Assembly (NCBI GenBank): GCA_021732995.1
Contig: JAKFWA010000088.1
Span: 22,375-86,374, forward strand
Direction of reading: 5' to 3'
DNA: 64,000 nt
Origin: Planctomycetaceae bacterium
GTDB taxonomy: Bacteria; Planctomycetota; Planctomycetia; Planctomycetales; Planctomycetaceae
Every line of letters begins with the position of its first letter. The first letter of the stretch is position 1. The position numbers were made by a program, and so were the translations under genes. The notes beneath the pieces are model-generated. The model was not told where the DNA came from. It searched no databases and saw only the letters and a program-made list of their open reading frames with translations. This document shows, piece by piece, positions 1-8,692 of the stretch.

Positions 1-2
1 TC

Positions 3-638
3 CTCACCAGTGCCAACATGTGGAGCAACTCCATGATGCAGTTCGGCACAAACGTTGGATGGCTGTTTATCGTGACGCTGCTGCCGCGGTTCTTTGCCGA
101 TGTCTACGACGTACCGATCATCACTCGCGGCTACATGACGATGATTCCCTCGCTCGTCGGAATTTTTGGGCTTGCGCTGGGCGGACGACTCACGGACATG
201 TGGGGCAAGAAGTTTGGTCTGAAGTGGGGTCGCCGGCTGCCAATTCTAACGTCCCGGCTGACAGCGATTGGTGCCTACGTAGGTTGCATCGGGGTCTCCA
301 TGCTGCCTACAGATTCTCCACTCAATTCGCCGTGGACAATCACCGCATTGTGCGCTCTGGCCGCGTTCTCGACGGACGTGGGAGTCGCGCCCACCTGGGC
401 GTTCGTGCAAGACGTCGGGGGACGTCATACGGCGTCGGTCCTGGGCTGGGGCAACATGTGGGGCAACCTGGGCGCCGCTATTGCTCCCCTCCTCTACGAC
501 CTGGCCTTGGGCGAAAAGCCCGGCATTAAGGAATGGAATCTGACCTTCGCACTGTGTGCTCTGGCGTTTGTGTTCAGCGGAGCCTGTGCCCTCGCTCTGG
601 ATGCCACTCGCCCTGTGTTCTCAGACGAACAGGACTGA
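3..638 (+). CDS. MFS transporter, C-terminal part (5' end outside window)
   Basis: The reading frame is open from the window edge and ends with TGA, so this is the last ~211 residues of a larger gene. The protein carries several hydrophobic segments and, near residue 60, the loop GGRLTDMWGKKFGLKWGRR, which matches the conserved MFS loop between helices 8 and 9. The style (WLFIVTLLPRFFADVYDV) resembles the anion:cation symporter group (hexuronate/organophosphate type) and is close to the complete transporter at 18435-19760, so the two look like paralogues. The substrate cannot be told. It converges with the phosphatase-like gene, only 12 bases apart. Confidence 0.85.
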   Translation, partial: LTSANMWSNSMMQFGTNVGWLFIVTLLPRFFADVYDVPIITRGYMTMIPSLVGIFGLALGGRLTDMWGKKFGLKWGRRLPILTSRLTAIGAYVGCIGVSMLPTDSPLNSPWTITALCALAAFSTDVGVAPTWAFVQDVGGRHTASVLGWGNMWGNLGAAIAPLLYDLALGEKPGIKEWNLTFALCALAFVFSGACALALDATRPVFSDEQD

Positions 639-650
639 TAGCCCACTCCA

Positions 651-1706
651 TCAGGGTGGCCAACACCCCTTCTCTTTCAACCAGCCCTGCACGATGGGTT
701 CGACAATCGACCGAATCGCAGCGTTCGCGTAGCCACACCAATGCACTGGAGTCGTTACATCCAGCGGTGCGTCGAGCGGTTCGCCATAGCCGTTCGTGAC
801 AATCACTCCGGCTTGTTGAGCAGCCAGCAGGCCAGCCAGATCATAAGGATGAGCCGACATGACCGGCCCTCGCACACCATTCATCTGAGCCATCAACGGC
901 CGCAGGTCAATGCAGCAGCGGTCGCGTCCCGTCATCAATTGAACGAGTTGCCCACCGGTCGAGATGTACTGATCGTCGAACATGTTCGGAGCTTCCGCGA
1001 GTTGCGGATCCGCAGCCGCTATCTTTTCCGTGAGTTCAGCCGCGAGTTGTTTGATTCCGGGAAAGTAGCTGACAACGGAGACAAAACCGTCTCGCAGCGT
1101 CGTCTTGGAACTTGGCGTTACAGCGAATTCAGAGGCAGCGGAGCAAGCTGACTCAATCAATGAAAACGTGCCCTCACCATCTCGCGCCGCAGTCAGATCA
1201 ACTCGCAAACCGCGAGTCTGTTGCCCACGCACGGCAACAAACGCATCGGCGAGGTACTGCTTGGATGTTGGCAACTCAACGCTGACGGAAGCCAGGCTTT
1301 CACGCAAACAGCCTGTCTGAGTCCGCCCGTCTGTCACTGCCGCCAGAAACCAGGCCGAGCGTTTGTCGTACATCAGCATGCGAGTGCCATCGATCGGATC
1401 CATGATCAATCGGAACCGAGACGTCACGCCAGCCTCGCCAAAGCGCATGTGCCCGTCGTCGCCAAACCCTTCAGCGACCAGATCGAGTGGAAAACACTCC
1501 GCAGGCCACCTGCGGATTTCGCGCGTAATCGCACCTTCCACGAAATCATCAATGGCGTAGATGCGGTCTCCAGCGGCTTCGCGAGTGGGTTCGGCCAAGC
1601 GATCGAAACCACCATGTTCCCGCTGCAAACGCACAATCTCGGCCTGCACGACCATGCCCAATCGCAAGAGCCGGTCGCTCCATTGCTCGTCGCGGGATCC
1701 AGTCAT
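651..1706 (-). CDS. Inositol monophosphatase-family protein
   Basis: About 351 residues. The metal-binding signature DPIDGTR lies near residue 103, with an upstream acidic residue in VAEGFG near 79 and a C-terminal AHPYDLAG that takes the place of the usual WDxAAG motif. These place it in the Mg-dependent IMPase/FBPase/CysQ phosphatase superfamily, but the second motif is degenerate, so the substrate is open. The ATG at 1706 is chosen; a TTG at 1733 would overlap the selA stop as TTGA and add nine residues. It is the last gene of the YbaK-SelA-phosphatase run on the minus strand and is probably cotranscribed. Confidence 0.75.
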   Translation of the reverse strand: MTGSRDEQWSDRLLRLGMVVQAEIVRLQREHGGFDRLAEPTREAAGDRIYAIDDFVEGAITREIRRWPAECFPLDLVAEGFGDDGHMRFGEAGVTSRFRLIMDPIDGTRMLMYDKRSAWFLAAVTDGRTQTGCLRESLASVSVELPTSKQYLADAFVAVRGQQTRGLRVDLTAARDGEGTFSLIESACSAASEFAVTPSSKTTLRDGFVSVVSYFPGIKQLAAELTEKIAAADPQLAEAPNMFDDQYISTGGQLVQLMTGRDRCCIDLRPLMAQMNGVRGPVMSAHPYDLAGLLAAQQAGVIVTNGYGEPLDAPLDVTTPVHWCGYANAAIRSIVEPIVQGWLKEKGCWPP

Positions 1707-1729
1707 CGTGCGCCTTTGAAACGGGAAGT

Positions 1730-3115
1730 TCAACGGGGATCAACTAACCGCACGGCCAGTGCCAGCCGGGAATCATCCTCCGGCATCACGCTACGCAAGT
1801 CGAGCCAGACTTCCTGCTGCTGGATGCGCGGGACAACCCGAATCTTCCCGGTGCGAAGTCGATAGGCAAACTGGTCCACCGTCACCTGCCGAGGCCGCAC
1901 GGCCACAACAAATCCTGGAAGCTGAACGGCCGGCAAGCTGCCACCTCCCACTTCCGACGATTGCTCGCGCACGCTCACTTCCAGATCACCGATTCCACCA
2001 AGTTCGCTGGCCACCGCATTCGCACGACGCCTCAGTTCTTCGGGCGGACAACAGAGCATCATCAGCGTGGGGATCTCCTTTTCGGCAACATCGCGCACGT
2101 AGGAATCGAGTGTCGCGGCAAGCGCCGCCAGCGTCAGCTTGTCGATTCGCACGGCACGCGCCAAAGGATGCTGCTGAATCTGCTCGATTAGTCCTGCTTT
2201 ACCTAACACGATGCCGCACTGAGGTCCCCCCAACAGCTTGTCGCCACTCCCGAGCACAACATCCGAACCTGCTGCCACGCTTTGTTGAAATGTGGGCTCG
2301 TCTGCAAATCCAACAGCAGCCATATCGAAGAGTGCCCCACTGCCGATGTCATCGATCAAGAGAACTCCGTGCCGACGCGCTAACTCCACCAGAGCGTGAT
2401 GCTCAGGACGCTCTACGAATCCGACCACGCGATAATTCGACGGGTGCACACGCAAGATCGCCGCGGTGTTCGGGCCGATCGCTCGATCGTAATCGCTCAG
2501 TCGCGTGCGATTGGTCGTTCCTACCTCACGCAGAACAGCGCCGCTGAGTTGAAAGATGTCCGGCAACCGAAAGCAGCCACCAATCTCGATCAGTTCGCCG
2601 CGCGAGATCACGACTTCACGACCGGCGCACAGGGCCTGCAGCGTCAGCAACGTGGCGGCAGCGTTGTTGTTGACGATCGCCGCGCGCTCACACCCCGTCA
2701 ACAACTGCCAGACGGGCTCCAATTGATAGCCACGGTAGCGCCGGAGTCCTGACTCCAGATCAACTTCCAGATTGCAGGCCGCCGACGCATCATGAACAGC
2801 TTGGCGTGCAGCGGCGGATAAAGGCGCTCGTCCCAATGATGTATGCAGGACGATCCCGGTGGCATTGATGAGCTTCCGAAAGTGCGACCGTTCGGTCAGC
2901 TCGGCAGCCGTCGCAATCGCCTCAACAATCTCTTCAGCCAGGTGTTCACGACTCGCGGGCGCGGGCACGTCTGCTTCTGCCAGCAGCCGTTGTCGAACAC
3001 TATTGATCGCCGCTCGAATCCAATCCAGGACCTGAATTCGTCCATAGCTGTCCGTCAGTTCCTGAAGAGCAGGATTAGCAGCAACTTCATTCACCGACGG
3101 TAAATCACGCAGCAT
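1730..3115 (-). CDS. selA: L-seryl-tRNA(Sec) selenium transferase
   Basis: SelA converts seryl-tRNA(Sec) to selenocysteyl-tRNA(Sec) using selenophosphate and pyridoxal phosphate. The protein (about 461 residues from ATG 3115) has the family N-terminus LRDLPSVNEV, the INATGIVLHTSLGRAPLS block near residue 83, and the PLP-lysine motif GSGDKLLGGPQ with Lys near 293. Length is normal. A TTG at 3148 would add 11 residues; neither start has a clear Shine-Dalgarno. No selB, selD or tRNA-Sec is visible nearby, and the flanking genes (YbaK, IMPase-like) are not known selenium genes. The family assignment is firm. Confidence 0.9.
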   Translation of the reverse strand: MLRDLPSVNEVAANPALQELTDSYGRIQVLDWIRAAINSVRQRLLAEADVPAPASREHLAEEIVEAIATAAELTERSHFRKLINATGIVLHTSLGRAPLSAAARQAVHDASAACNLEVDLESGLRRYRGYQLEPVWQLLTGCERAAIVNNNAAATLLTLQALCAGREVVISRGELIEIGGCFRLPDIFQLSGAVLREVGTTNRTRLSDYDRAIGPNTAAILRVHPSNYRVVGFVERPEHHALVELARRHGVLLIDDIGSGALFDMAAVGFADEPTFQQSVAAGSDVVLGSGDKLLGGPQCGIVLGKAGLIEQIQQHPLARAVRIDKLTLAALAATLDSYVRDVAEKEIPTLMMLCCPPEELRRRANAVASELGGIGDLEVSVREQSSEVGGGSLPAVQLPGFVVAVRPRQVTVDQFAYRLRTGKIRVVPRIQQQEVWLDLRSVMPEDDSRLALAVRLVDPR

Positions 3116-3165
3116 GAATAGGACCCGCTGAAGTTCAATGCCGCTCAACTGCCATCAGCACCAAG

Positions 3166-3651
3166 TCACGATTCGGTGCTGATCGCCGCGAGTTGGCCGC
3201 TCGTCGCTTTCACATAATCGCCAGGAGCGATGAAGACCTGCAATCCTCGCTGGCCAGCGGACACCGAAACGACGCCAAACAGTTCCAGCGTCTCATCAAT
3301 GTAGACGGGAAAGGCCTTCTTGGCACCGAGGACAGTGACACCACCGCGAATGTAACCTGTCAACGGCTGAACGTCTTTCAGCGCCACGGGCTCAATCTTC
3401 CGATCACCGGTGACCTTCGCCAAAGCCTTCAGATCCAACTGGCAGTTACCCGGCACCACGGCAAAACAACAACCTTGCTTGTCACCGCGCACCACGAGCG
3501 TTTTGAAAACCTGCTCCAAGGGTAAACCGACCTTGGCAGCAACCGTCTCGGCGGACAGGTCTTCCGGATCAACGTCGTATTCCCGCAGTTCGTACGGGAG
3601 CTTCATCACGTCCAGAAGTCGCACAGCGTTTGTCTTGTGTGACATCAGCAT
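3166..3651 (-). CDS. ybaK: YbaK/EbsC-type Cys-tRNA(Pro) deacylase
   Basis: A 161-residue YbaK/aminoacyl-tRNA editing domain protein. The typical elements appear in order: the N-terminal KTNAVRLLD, then VFKTLVVRGD near residue 50, VPGNCQLDLKALAK near 66 containing the catalytic-site lysine region, and GYIRGGVTVLGAKK near 98 with the family GGV(S/T) loop. The family hydrolyses Cys-tRNA(Pro) formed by mis-charging prolyl-tRNA synthetase. The start could be ATG 3651 or ATG 3645 (MSHKTNAV, closer to homologues). It is 17 bases upstream of the longest possible selA start, which suggests a shared transcript of two tRNA-related enzymes. Confidence 0.88.
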   Translation of the reverse strand: MLMSHKTNAVRLLDVMKLPYELREYDVDPEDLSAETVAAKVGLPLEQVFKTLVVRGDKQGCCFAVVPGNCQLDLKALAKVTGDRKIEPVALKDVQPLTGYIRGGVTVLGAKKAFPVYIDETLELFGVVSVSAGQRGLQVFIAPGDYVKATSGQLAAISTES

Positions 3652-3896
3652 CTGCCGGAAATCAGGCGAACTAACACCACATCAAACGGAAGATATGAGC
3701 AACTCCAGCCATGCCGATCAGCGAGGACAGGACTCGCTGAGTCGGGGCGGGAACAAGGATCGCTCTCGACTCGATAGAAGGAGGGAACCGCAACCGTCAA
3801 TTCTGTTGTGAAGAAGCGACCTGTGAAGCCGCGGCACTATCGAGGAGATTCATGGTCAGGAAACAAACGAGCCCGCATGCGGATAGATCGGGGCGA

Positions 3897-4499
3897 CTAG
3901 AACTTACGCACGATACCAACAATCACACCGAGCACGGTCACGTTGCTGGAGTGCACAGCCTTCTTGCTGGTGGTAAGCGGCTCAAGTCGCGCACCGCGTG
4001 CATCGGCGAAGTACCGACGCAGCACAGCGTTCTGGCCATCCAGCAATGCCAGCACTCGATCACCGTCGCGGCAGGCTTCCTGCTTGCGAACAATGACATA
4101 GTCACCGGATTCAATGCCATCGTCAGCGAACGAATCGTCCTTGGCCTTCACGCAAACGTGATCGCCACTGCCGAACACGTCCATGAAGTCGATCGACTCC
4201 TCTTTCGCCATCGACAAAGGACTGCCGGAGGAAATCGATCCCAGCGTCGTCAAGCTCGTCGCCCGATGCGGCTTGTCGGCCAACTGAATGGCTCGCGACA
4301 TGTGCGACTCGCGAAGGATCAACCCCTTCTTTTCCAACGCTTTCAAATGGCACATCACTCCGTTGGGAGAGCGGATCCCAAATTCGTTTCCGATCTCTCG
4401 AACCGTCGGGCCATAACCGCGGTTCAGAATCTTGTCCTTGAGGAACTCAAAGATGTCCCTCTGCCTTGGCGTCAACGTCGCCAATTTCGTGTTTCCCAT
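3897..4499 (-). CDS. LexA-family repressor lacking the catalytic lysine
   Basis: A 200-residue protein with the LexA layout. Residues 8-72 form the winged helix-turn-helix (TPRQRDIFEFL, GYGPTVREIGNEFGI, HLKALEKKGLI), and residues 85-200 form the S24 autoprotease domain. The nucleophile Ser123 is present (KDDSFADDGI), but the lysine of the Ser-Lys dyad, expected in the xVKR segment, is Leu160 (NAVLRRYF), and the scissile Ala-Gly is Ser91-Gly92 (ISSGSPL). Self-cleavage is therefore doubtful, although DNA binding and dimerisation should be intact. The ATG at 4499 is chosen because GAGG lies eight bases upstream; a GTG at 4538 would add 13 residues. Whether this is the cell's SOS regulator cannot be told. 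Confidence 0.88.
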   Translation of the reverse strand: MGNTKLATLTPRQRDIFEFLKDKILNRGYGPTVREIGNEFGIRSPNGVMCHLKALEKKGLILRESHMSRAIQLADKPHRATSLTTLGSISSGSPLSMAKEESIDFMDVFGSGDHVCVKAKDDSFADDGIESGDYVIVRKQEACRDGDRVLALLDGQNAVLRRYFADARGARLEPLTTSKKAVHSSNVTVLGVIVGIVRKF

Positions 4500-4791
4500 C
4501 GCAACCCTCGATGTCTGTGTAAGAGTCCTTTCCACCACCCGAGGTTATCCAGACTCCTACTACAAGAAGATTGCGTGACGATACGGACGAGCGCTCCGGT
4601 TGTGAAGTGATCTAGTCACTGAAAAACCAGTAATGCGGTAATGAACCCTCACCATGTGCACGAACGTAAGGTGAAGCAGGGAATGAACTTGAAAACACGT
4701 GGCAACAGCCAGCATCATTTCGCAACAATACTGTACGAATGCGGCAATGCGCAAATCCAAACATTGCCGCCACAAATAGCCACAATCGAGT
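4500..4791. other. Intergenic region between LexA-like and P450 genes
   Basis: These 292 bases contain the leader of the LexA-like gene (minus strand) and the sequence downstream of the P450 stop. A short imperfect palindrome, agtga-tctag-tcact, sits at about 4604-4618. No convincing gene, promoter hexamers or repeated operator pair is visible. Confidence 0.5.
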
Positions 4792-6264
4792 TTATGCGGC
4801 ATACTTGGCAACACCGGACGTCTTTGCAATTGCCGCGTCGAAATCAACCAGCATCGGTAAGTTGCCGTTCAATGCTGCAGTCGTCTTCTGCGCGCGCGGG
4901 TGTTGCAAGAGCGCAGGAACTGTGGTTGTCGGAGCAAGCATCGTCGAGATCACACGGGCACTAATCTCGGAATTGGGAACCACCGCCAGGTTGAACGATT
5001 GCAACACGCGCGGCAAAACGGCTCGAATGATCGACTGCGCCAGCGGCGCACCGAGACACAGACGCGGTCCACCGCCAAATGGCAGGTATTCATAAGAGGA
5101 CGGCTTAATCGACAACCAGCGATCCGGCAGAAAGCGACGGGGCTCGGAATAGAGCGACTCCATACGGTGAGTCATGAACTGGCTATAGATCACGATGCTT
5201 CCCGCCGGAATGGTCGCAGCACCCATCTGAACTTGTTCCTGAGCAATGCGCTGAGAATACGCGGACGCGGGCAGAATGCGCATGCTTTCGCAGATGACTC
5301 GATCCATCAGCGAAGCCGTCGAAAAGAGGCTAGGATCTTCAGAGGCCGCCGGCTGCGCGAATTCCTCATCCAGACGTTGCATCGCCTCAGGATGTTGAGC
5401 CAGCAACAACAAGGTCCACATCAGCGAATGCGCGGTTGTCATATGCCCGGCTGCAAACAGCAACGCCGCCTGTCCGATCAACTGGGCCTCGGTCATGCCG
5501 TCCCCGGCCTCCTGAGCTTGAATCAGCAGGGACAGCATATCGCCGCCGCGTTCCGCTGCCGCGCGGCGATTGGCCAACATGTCCTTGATTCGGAGTTCGA
5601 CTTCCTCCGAGTAACTCAGCAGTTCCTGGTAGCGTTCGAAGGCATCGCTTCCAGAGGCAAAAGCCGCCGCACCGGTCTCATGATTCAGCTCAACCCAGCG
5701 ATGGACCATCTTGCCGAGTTCAAACGCGGATTCCTGGTTCGTCATTCCAAAGAGAATAGAACTGACTACGCGCAACATCAGGTGGGTCATGTCCGCAGAA
5801 AGATCGCGAACCTGACCGACTCGCCACTCGCTGAGCATTTCGTCGGTGAGGCGCGTCACAACTTCGCGGTAGGCAGAGACCGCCTGCTTGCCAAAGGCAC
5901 TCTTGACGACGCGTCGCTGCTGAGAATGCTCCTGGCCATTCATGCTCAGCAGCCCACTCGTCATGCGACGCTGAGCGGAGTTCTTGGAACCGCGCATGGC
6001 GAAGAACCGTGAATGAAACAGGTTCGGCTGGCTCAGCAGTTCGCGATTGTATTGAGCACCTAGTGCGAAGATGACCTGTTGGTCGCCCTCGCGCACGGCG
6101 AAGAGATCCCCATGAAGACTCTGCAGCCGCGTCATATACGCGATGGGATCTGCCGCGAAGTCGCGAACGCTGCCCGACACAACGGGCAGTCCATCAACGA
6201 CGGTGAAGTTGGCATCCATGCCGACACTCTCTAGTCCAACGATATTGTAGGGTCGCGGAATCAT
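4792..6264 (-). CDS. Cytochrome P450
   Basis: A 490-residue soluble P450. The haem-thiolate signature FGGGPRLCLG lies at residues 396-405 with Cys403 as ligand, the K-helix ExxR is ESMR at 326-329, and the I-helix segment is FAAGHMTTA at 270-278. In the I helix the acidic residue normally before the conserved Thr is Met, so proton delivery to haem-bound oxygen may be unusual. The ATG start overlaps the stop of the upstream acyltransferase as ATGA, strong evidence for translational coupling. With the acyltransferase and methyltransferase it forms a three-gene operon suggestive of tailoring a small molecule. No ferredoxin or reductase partner is adjacent, and the substrate is unknown. Confidence 0.95.
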   Translation of the reverse strand: MIPRPYNIVGLESVGMDANFTVVDGLPVVSGSVRDFAADPIAYMTRLQSLHGDLFAVREGDQQVIFALGAQYNRELLSQPNLFHSRFFAMRGSKNSAQRRMTSGLLSMNGQEHSQQRRVVKSAFGKQAVSAYREVVTRLTDEMLSEWRVGQVRDLSADMTHLMLRVVSSILFGMTNQESAFELGKMVHRWVELNHETGAAAFASGSDAFERYQELLSYSEEVELRIKDMLANRRAAAERGGDMLSLLIQAQEAGDGMTEAQLIGQAALLFAAGHMTTAHSLMWTLLLLAQHPEAMQRLDEEFAQPAASEDPSLFSTASLMDRVICESMRILPASAYSQRIAQEQVQMGAATIPAGSIVIYSQFMTHRMESLYSEPRRFLPDRWLSIKPSSYEYLPFGGGPRLCLGAPLAQSIIRAVLPRVLQSFNLAVVPNSEISARVISTMLAPTTTVPALLQHPRAQKTTAALNGNLPMLVDFDAAIAKTSGVAKYAA

Positions 6265-7085
6265 GCGGCCTCGGCAGACAGATTAGGGTGACGACAAAGT
6301 TCTTCAAGTTCAGACAGCGTTAAGGAGAGGATTTGTTCTTCCAGCTCCGCAAGTCGCTCAGCCACAAATGTTCCGTCCATCAGGCGATGGTCATATGCAA
6401 GCGTAACGCGGCATTCATTACGGGCATTGAGCGGCCCGTATGTCAGTGACGTTGTGAGGAAGCCCGGCGGATGTTCAATCTCCGCGCCGCGTCCGGCAAC
6501 GGTTGTCAGCAGAAAGGTGCCAAGTCGTTTGGATCGTTTCGCACCGCTGACGTTCAGGTTCCACCACCAGATGAACCGTCTCAGAAGCGACGGCAGCGCG
6601 CTCAGTTGGAGTTGCTGCCGAAACACTTCCTCAACGGGTTCTTGAGTAAACCGGTCCAGAGCCAGTTGAACATCCCTCAGCGGCACCTGATGCGGTGCTC
6701 GGATCTTGCCCCACAGCAACCAGTCATCGGCTGCGTGCTTGCGCTGCACAGCCACGGTCGCGACAGGCTCGGCGTGTTGTACGACGTGAGGGAATGGCCA
6801 GTTGACCCACGACTGACACAGACGTGCGTTTCGGGCGCACACCGCCGAATAACTCTTCAGGAAGATCGCCGGCCACGACACGCGCTGCGGAGTTTGCCGG
6901 CGAGTCTCCTCGACGCGATGAAGTTTGAAGATCCGGCTTTGAGCGGTTGTAGGCACCGCTTGAAACAGCCTCAGCACATCGCACACCAGAACGCGGCTGC
7001 GCGGAAGAAGCATGCGGCGGGAATTGAAACCGGTCTCAGAAGTCATGATCGTAGTCACGGTATGAACGAAGCGAGTCTTCGTCAT
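6261..7085 (-). CDS. Stand-alone 2-oxoacid dehydrogenase E2-type acyltransferase
   Basis: About 274 residues from ATG 7085; a TTG at 7142 and an ATG at 7046 are alternatives, and no start has a good ribosome site. The C-terminal half carries LAYDHRLMDGTF at residues 229-240, the DHRxxDG catalytic motif of dihydrolipoamide acyltransferases and chloramphenicol acetyltransferase-like folds, with His233 as the expected general base. No lipoyl or subunit-binding domain precedes it, so it is not a pyruvate dehydrogenase subunit. It more likely transfers an acyl group from CoA or a carrier to a small molecule. It overlaps the P450 start by four bases and follows the methyltransferase. Confidence 0.75.
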   Translation of the reverse strand: MTKTRFVHTVTTIMTSETGFNSRRMLLPRSRVLVCDVLRLFQAVPTTAQSRIFKLHRVEETRRQTPQRVSWPAIFLKSYSAVCARNARLCQSWVNWPFPHVVQHAEPVATVAVQRKHAADDWLLWGKIRAPHQVPLRDVQLALDRFTQEPVEEVFRQQLQLSALPSLLRRFIWWWNLNVSGAKRSKRLGTFLLTTVAGRGAEIEHPPGFLTTSLTYGPLNARNECRVTLAYDHRLMDGTFVAERLAELEEQILSLTLSELEELCRHPNLSAEAA

Positions 7086-7203
7086 ATCGACACGCGCACT
7101 ACTCAATTCGCCTCTGACCGATAGCGGCAGCGCGTCCGTCAAAACACGAAGTGTTCAGCAGCAAGCACGTTCCGGATGCGCGTGCAACGACGGAATAGAA
7201 CGG

Positions 7204-8469
7204 TTAGCAGGGTGCCAATGAGGGGCAAGCACAGGCGGAACCAGTTGCGGCTTGCGGACTGGCCTCTTCGATCTTCGCCGGAAGTTGAGCAGTCAGCGCG
7301 ATTGTGCCGCCTTGACCGATTGCAGCTTCAACCAGGCTAAGCAATCCCGCCATCGGCAACCCCAACCAGTAGGCCGCTCGCTGCAGCAGGCGCTGACCGC
7401 GCGTCATCGCACTTTGACTCGGAGCGTCGTAACGATGCAGCGACGAATACAACGAATTGCGCGGTGCATCTGTCAATTGATTGAGAGCGCTCTGCAGCCA
7501 GCCAAACGGATTCTGGAGCAAGGCGAAGTGGCGTGTTGAACACACCTGAAAGCCATGCCGATCGACCAGCTTAGCCAACGTACGATCCGAGAAATGATAA
7601 ACGTGTCGCGGCAGGTCCAGATGGAACCAGTTCGCCCCCGACCAGCGCGACTGCCAGCTGCCAAGGTTCGGCACGGCGATGATCAGCCGCCCGCCCGGCT
7701 TCAGGACACGAGCGATCTCATCCAGCGTCTGATCGGGCTGAGGCAGATGCTCCAGCACATGCCAGAGAATCACCGCGTCAAACGTGCTGCTCGGATACCG
7801 CGCATCCGCTAGCTGCGGTGCAATCCGAATCTTCGCACGACGATCAGCGCCTTCAGCCGCTGCGGCGTTCAGCTCAACACCATGAGCTTCATAGCCCAAA
7901 TCCAGAATGCCGCGCAGCATCACTCCGCGTCCGCAACCGACATCGAGCACTCGCCCGCCCTGCGGGATTCCTCTCAACAAAGTCGCAGCGCGAAGCTTCG
8001 CGCCGAGTCGCACACCAGCCTCAACCAGCGGCTCAAACTTCGCGTCCGGAGTTCCGTAATACTCGGCCGGATAGAACTCGGCGATGCGGGCACTGGAAGG
8101 CATTGGATGCAGCGATCCCAGCCCGCAGCCATCACAGGTGACGAATCTTTCCTGCAAGCCTTGAATGAGATACTTCGGCGTCGCGGCGATATGCCCACAA
8201 ACAACGCACGGTGAGGTTTCAACCGCTGGTTCCGCGCGCGCGGGTAGCGGCCAGATTGGCGGATGCTCCGGAATGTGCTCTGGCGGAACCAACCCCAGGT
8301 CACGAGCACGCTCGGCTTCGATCAGTTCCTGCAGTGACTCAATAATCCCCAGCACGTCCTCAGGTCGCCGGACGCGGGGCGACGACGCGGCATCGCGCGC
8401 CTGCAGTTGAACCAGCGCAGCCTCAGACTCAAGACCGCGAGACTCCGTTGGTATCAGTTCTGTCGACAT
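7204..8469 (-). CDS. Zinc-ribbon class I SAM-dependent methyltransferase
   Basis: A 421-residue protein. A CxxC pair near residue 88 (CVVCG) and another near 113 (CDGCG) form a predicted zinc ribbon. The SAM-binding motif I VLDVGCGRG follows near 172, then the acidic motif HGVELN and the post-motif WHVLEHLPQPDQTLDEIARVL. This zinc-ribbon plus Methyltransf_11 layout is common among sugar and natural-product methyltransferases in bacteria. The C-terminal ~120 residues include a hydrophobic stretch (AAYWLGLPMAGLLSLVEAAI) that may contact membrane. It heads the operon with the acyltransferase and P450, and an inverted repeat lies in its leader at 8493-8546. Confidence 0.85.
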   Translation of the reverse strand: MSTELIPTESRGLESEAALVQLQARDAASSPRVRRPEDVLGIIESLQELIEAERARDLGLVPPEHIPEHPPIWPLPARAEPAVETSPCVVCGHIAATPKYLIQGLQERFVTCDGCGLGSLHPMPSSARIAEFYPAEYYGTPDAKFEPLVEAGVRLGAKLRAATLLRGIPQGGRVLDVGCGRGVMLRGILDLGYEAHGVELNAAAAEGADRRAKIRIAPQLADARYPSSTFDAVILWHVLEHLPQPDQTLDEIARVLKPGGRLIIAVPNLGSWQSRWSGANWFHLDLPRHVYHFSDRTLAKLVDRHGFQVCSTRHFALLQNPFGWLQSALNQLTDAPRNSLYSSLHRYDAPSQSAMTRGQRLLQRAAYWLGLPMAGLLSLVEAAIGQGGTIALTAQLPAKIEEASPQAATGSACACPSLAPC

Positions 8470-8492
8470 GGCAAACCCGAGGGCATTGAGTA

Positions 8493-8546
8493 GCTCTGCG
8501 ATTCCCGAAACCCGCCATCGCCAATGACGGCGCGGAATCGCAGAGC
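8493..8546. promoter_or_regulatory. 13-bp perfect inverted repeat in leader of the methyltransferase operon
   Basis: The arms gctctgcgattcc (8493-8505) and ggaatcgcagagc (8534-8546) are perfectly complementary and separated by 28 bases that can form a weaker inner stem. The element starts 24 bases upstream of the methyltransferase ATG, so it would lie in the leader RNA or overlap the promoter. It could be an operator, an attenuator-like stem or a mobile palindromic element. No downstream U-run makes it a simple terminator. Confidence 0.5.
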
Positions 8547-8692
8547 GCGATGCCTCAAACCTAGGTCGCCCTCAACAACACGCGGTCCAGATTTCCCGCA
8601 CCGCCAGATCCGCCCTGACAGCTCGCAGCGATTGTGTCGAGAATGCAGGGCGTGAGGCAGCTTGTCTCGCGTCGGCGAGCGTCAATCGCTGC

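Noticed and set aside
3652..3896. Possible tRNA-Sec next to selA
   Set aside because: The gap begins with ggaagatatgag, reminiscent of a tRNA-Sec 5' end, but there is no TCA anticodon stem-loop or T arm on either strand.
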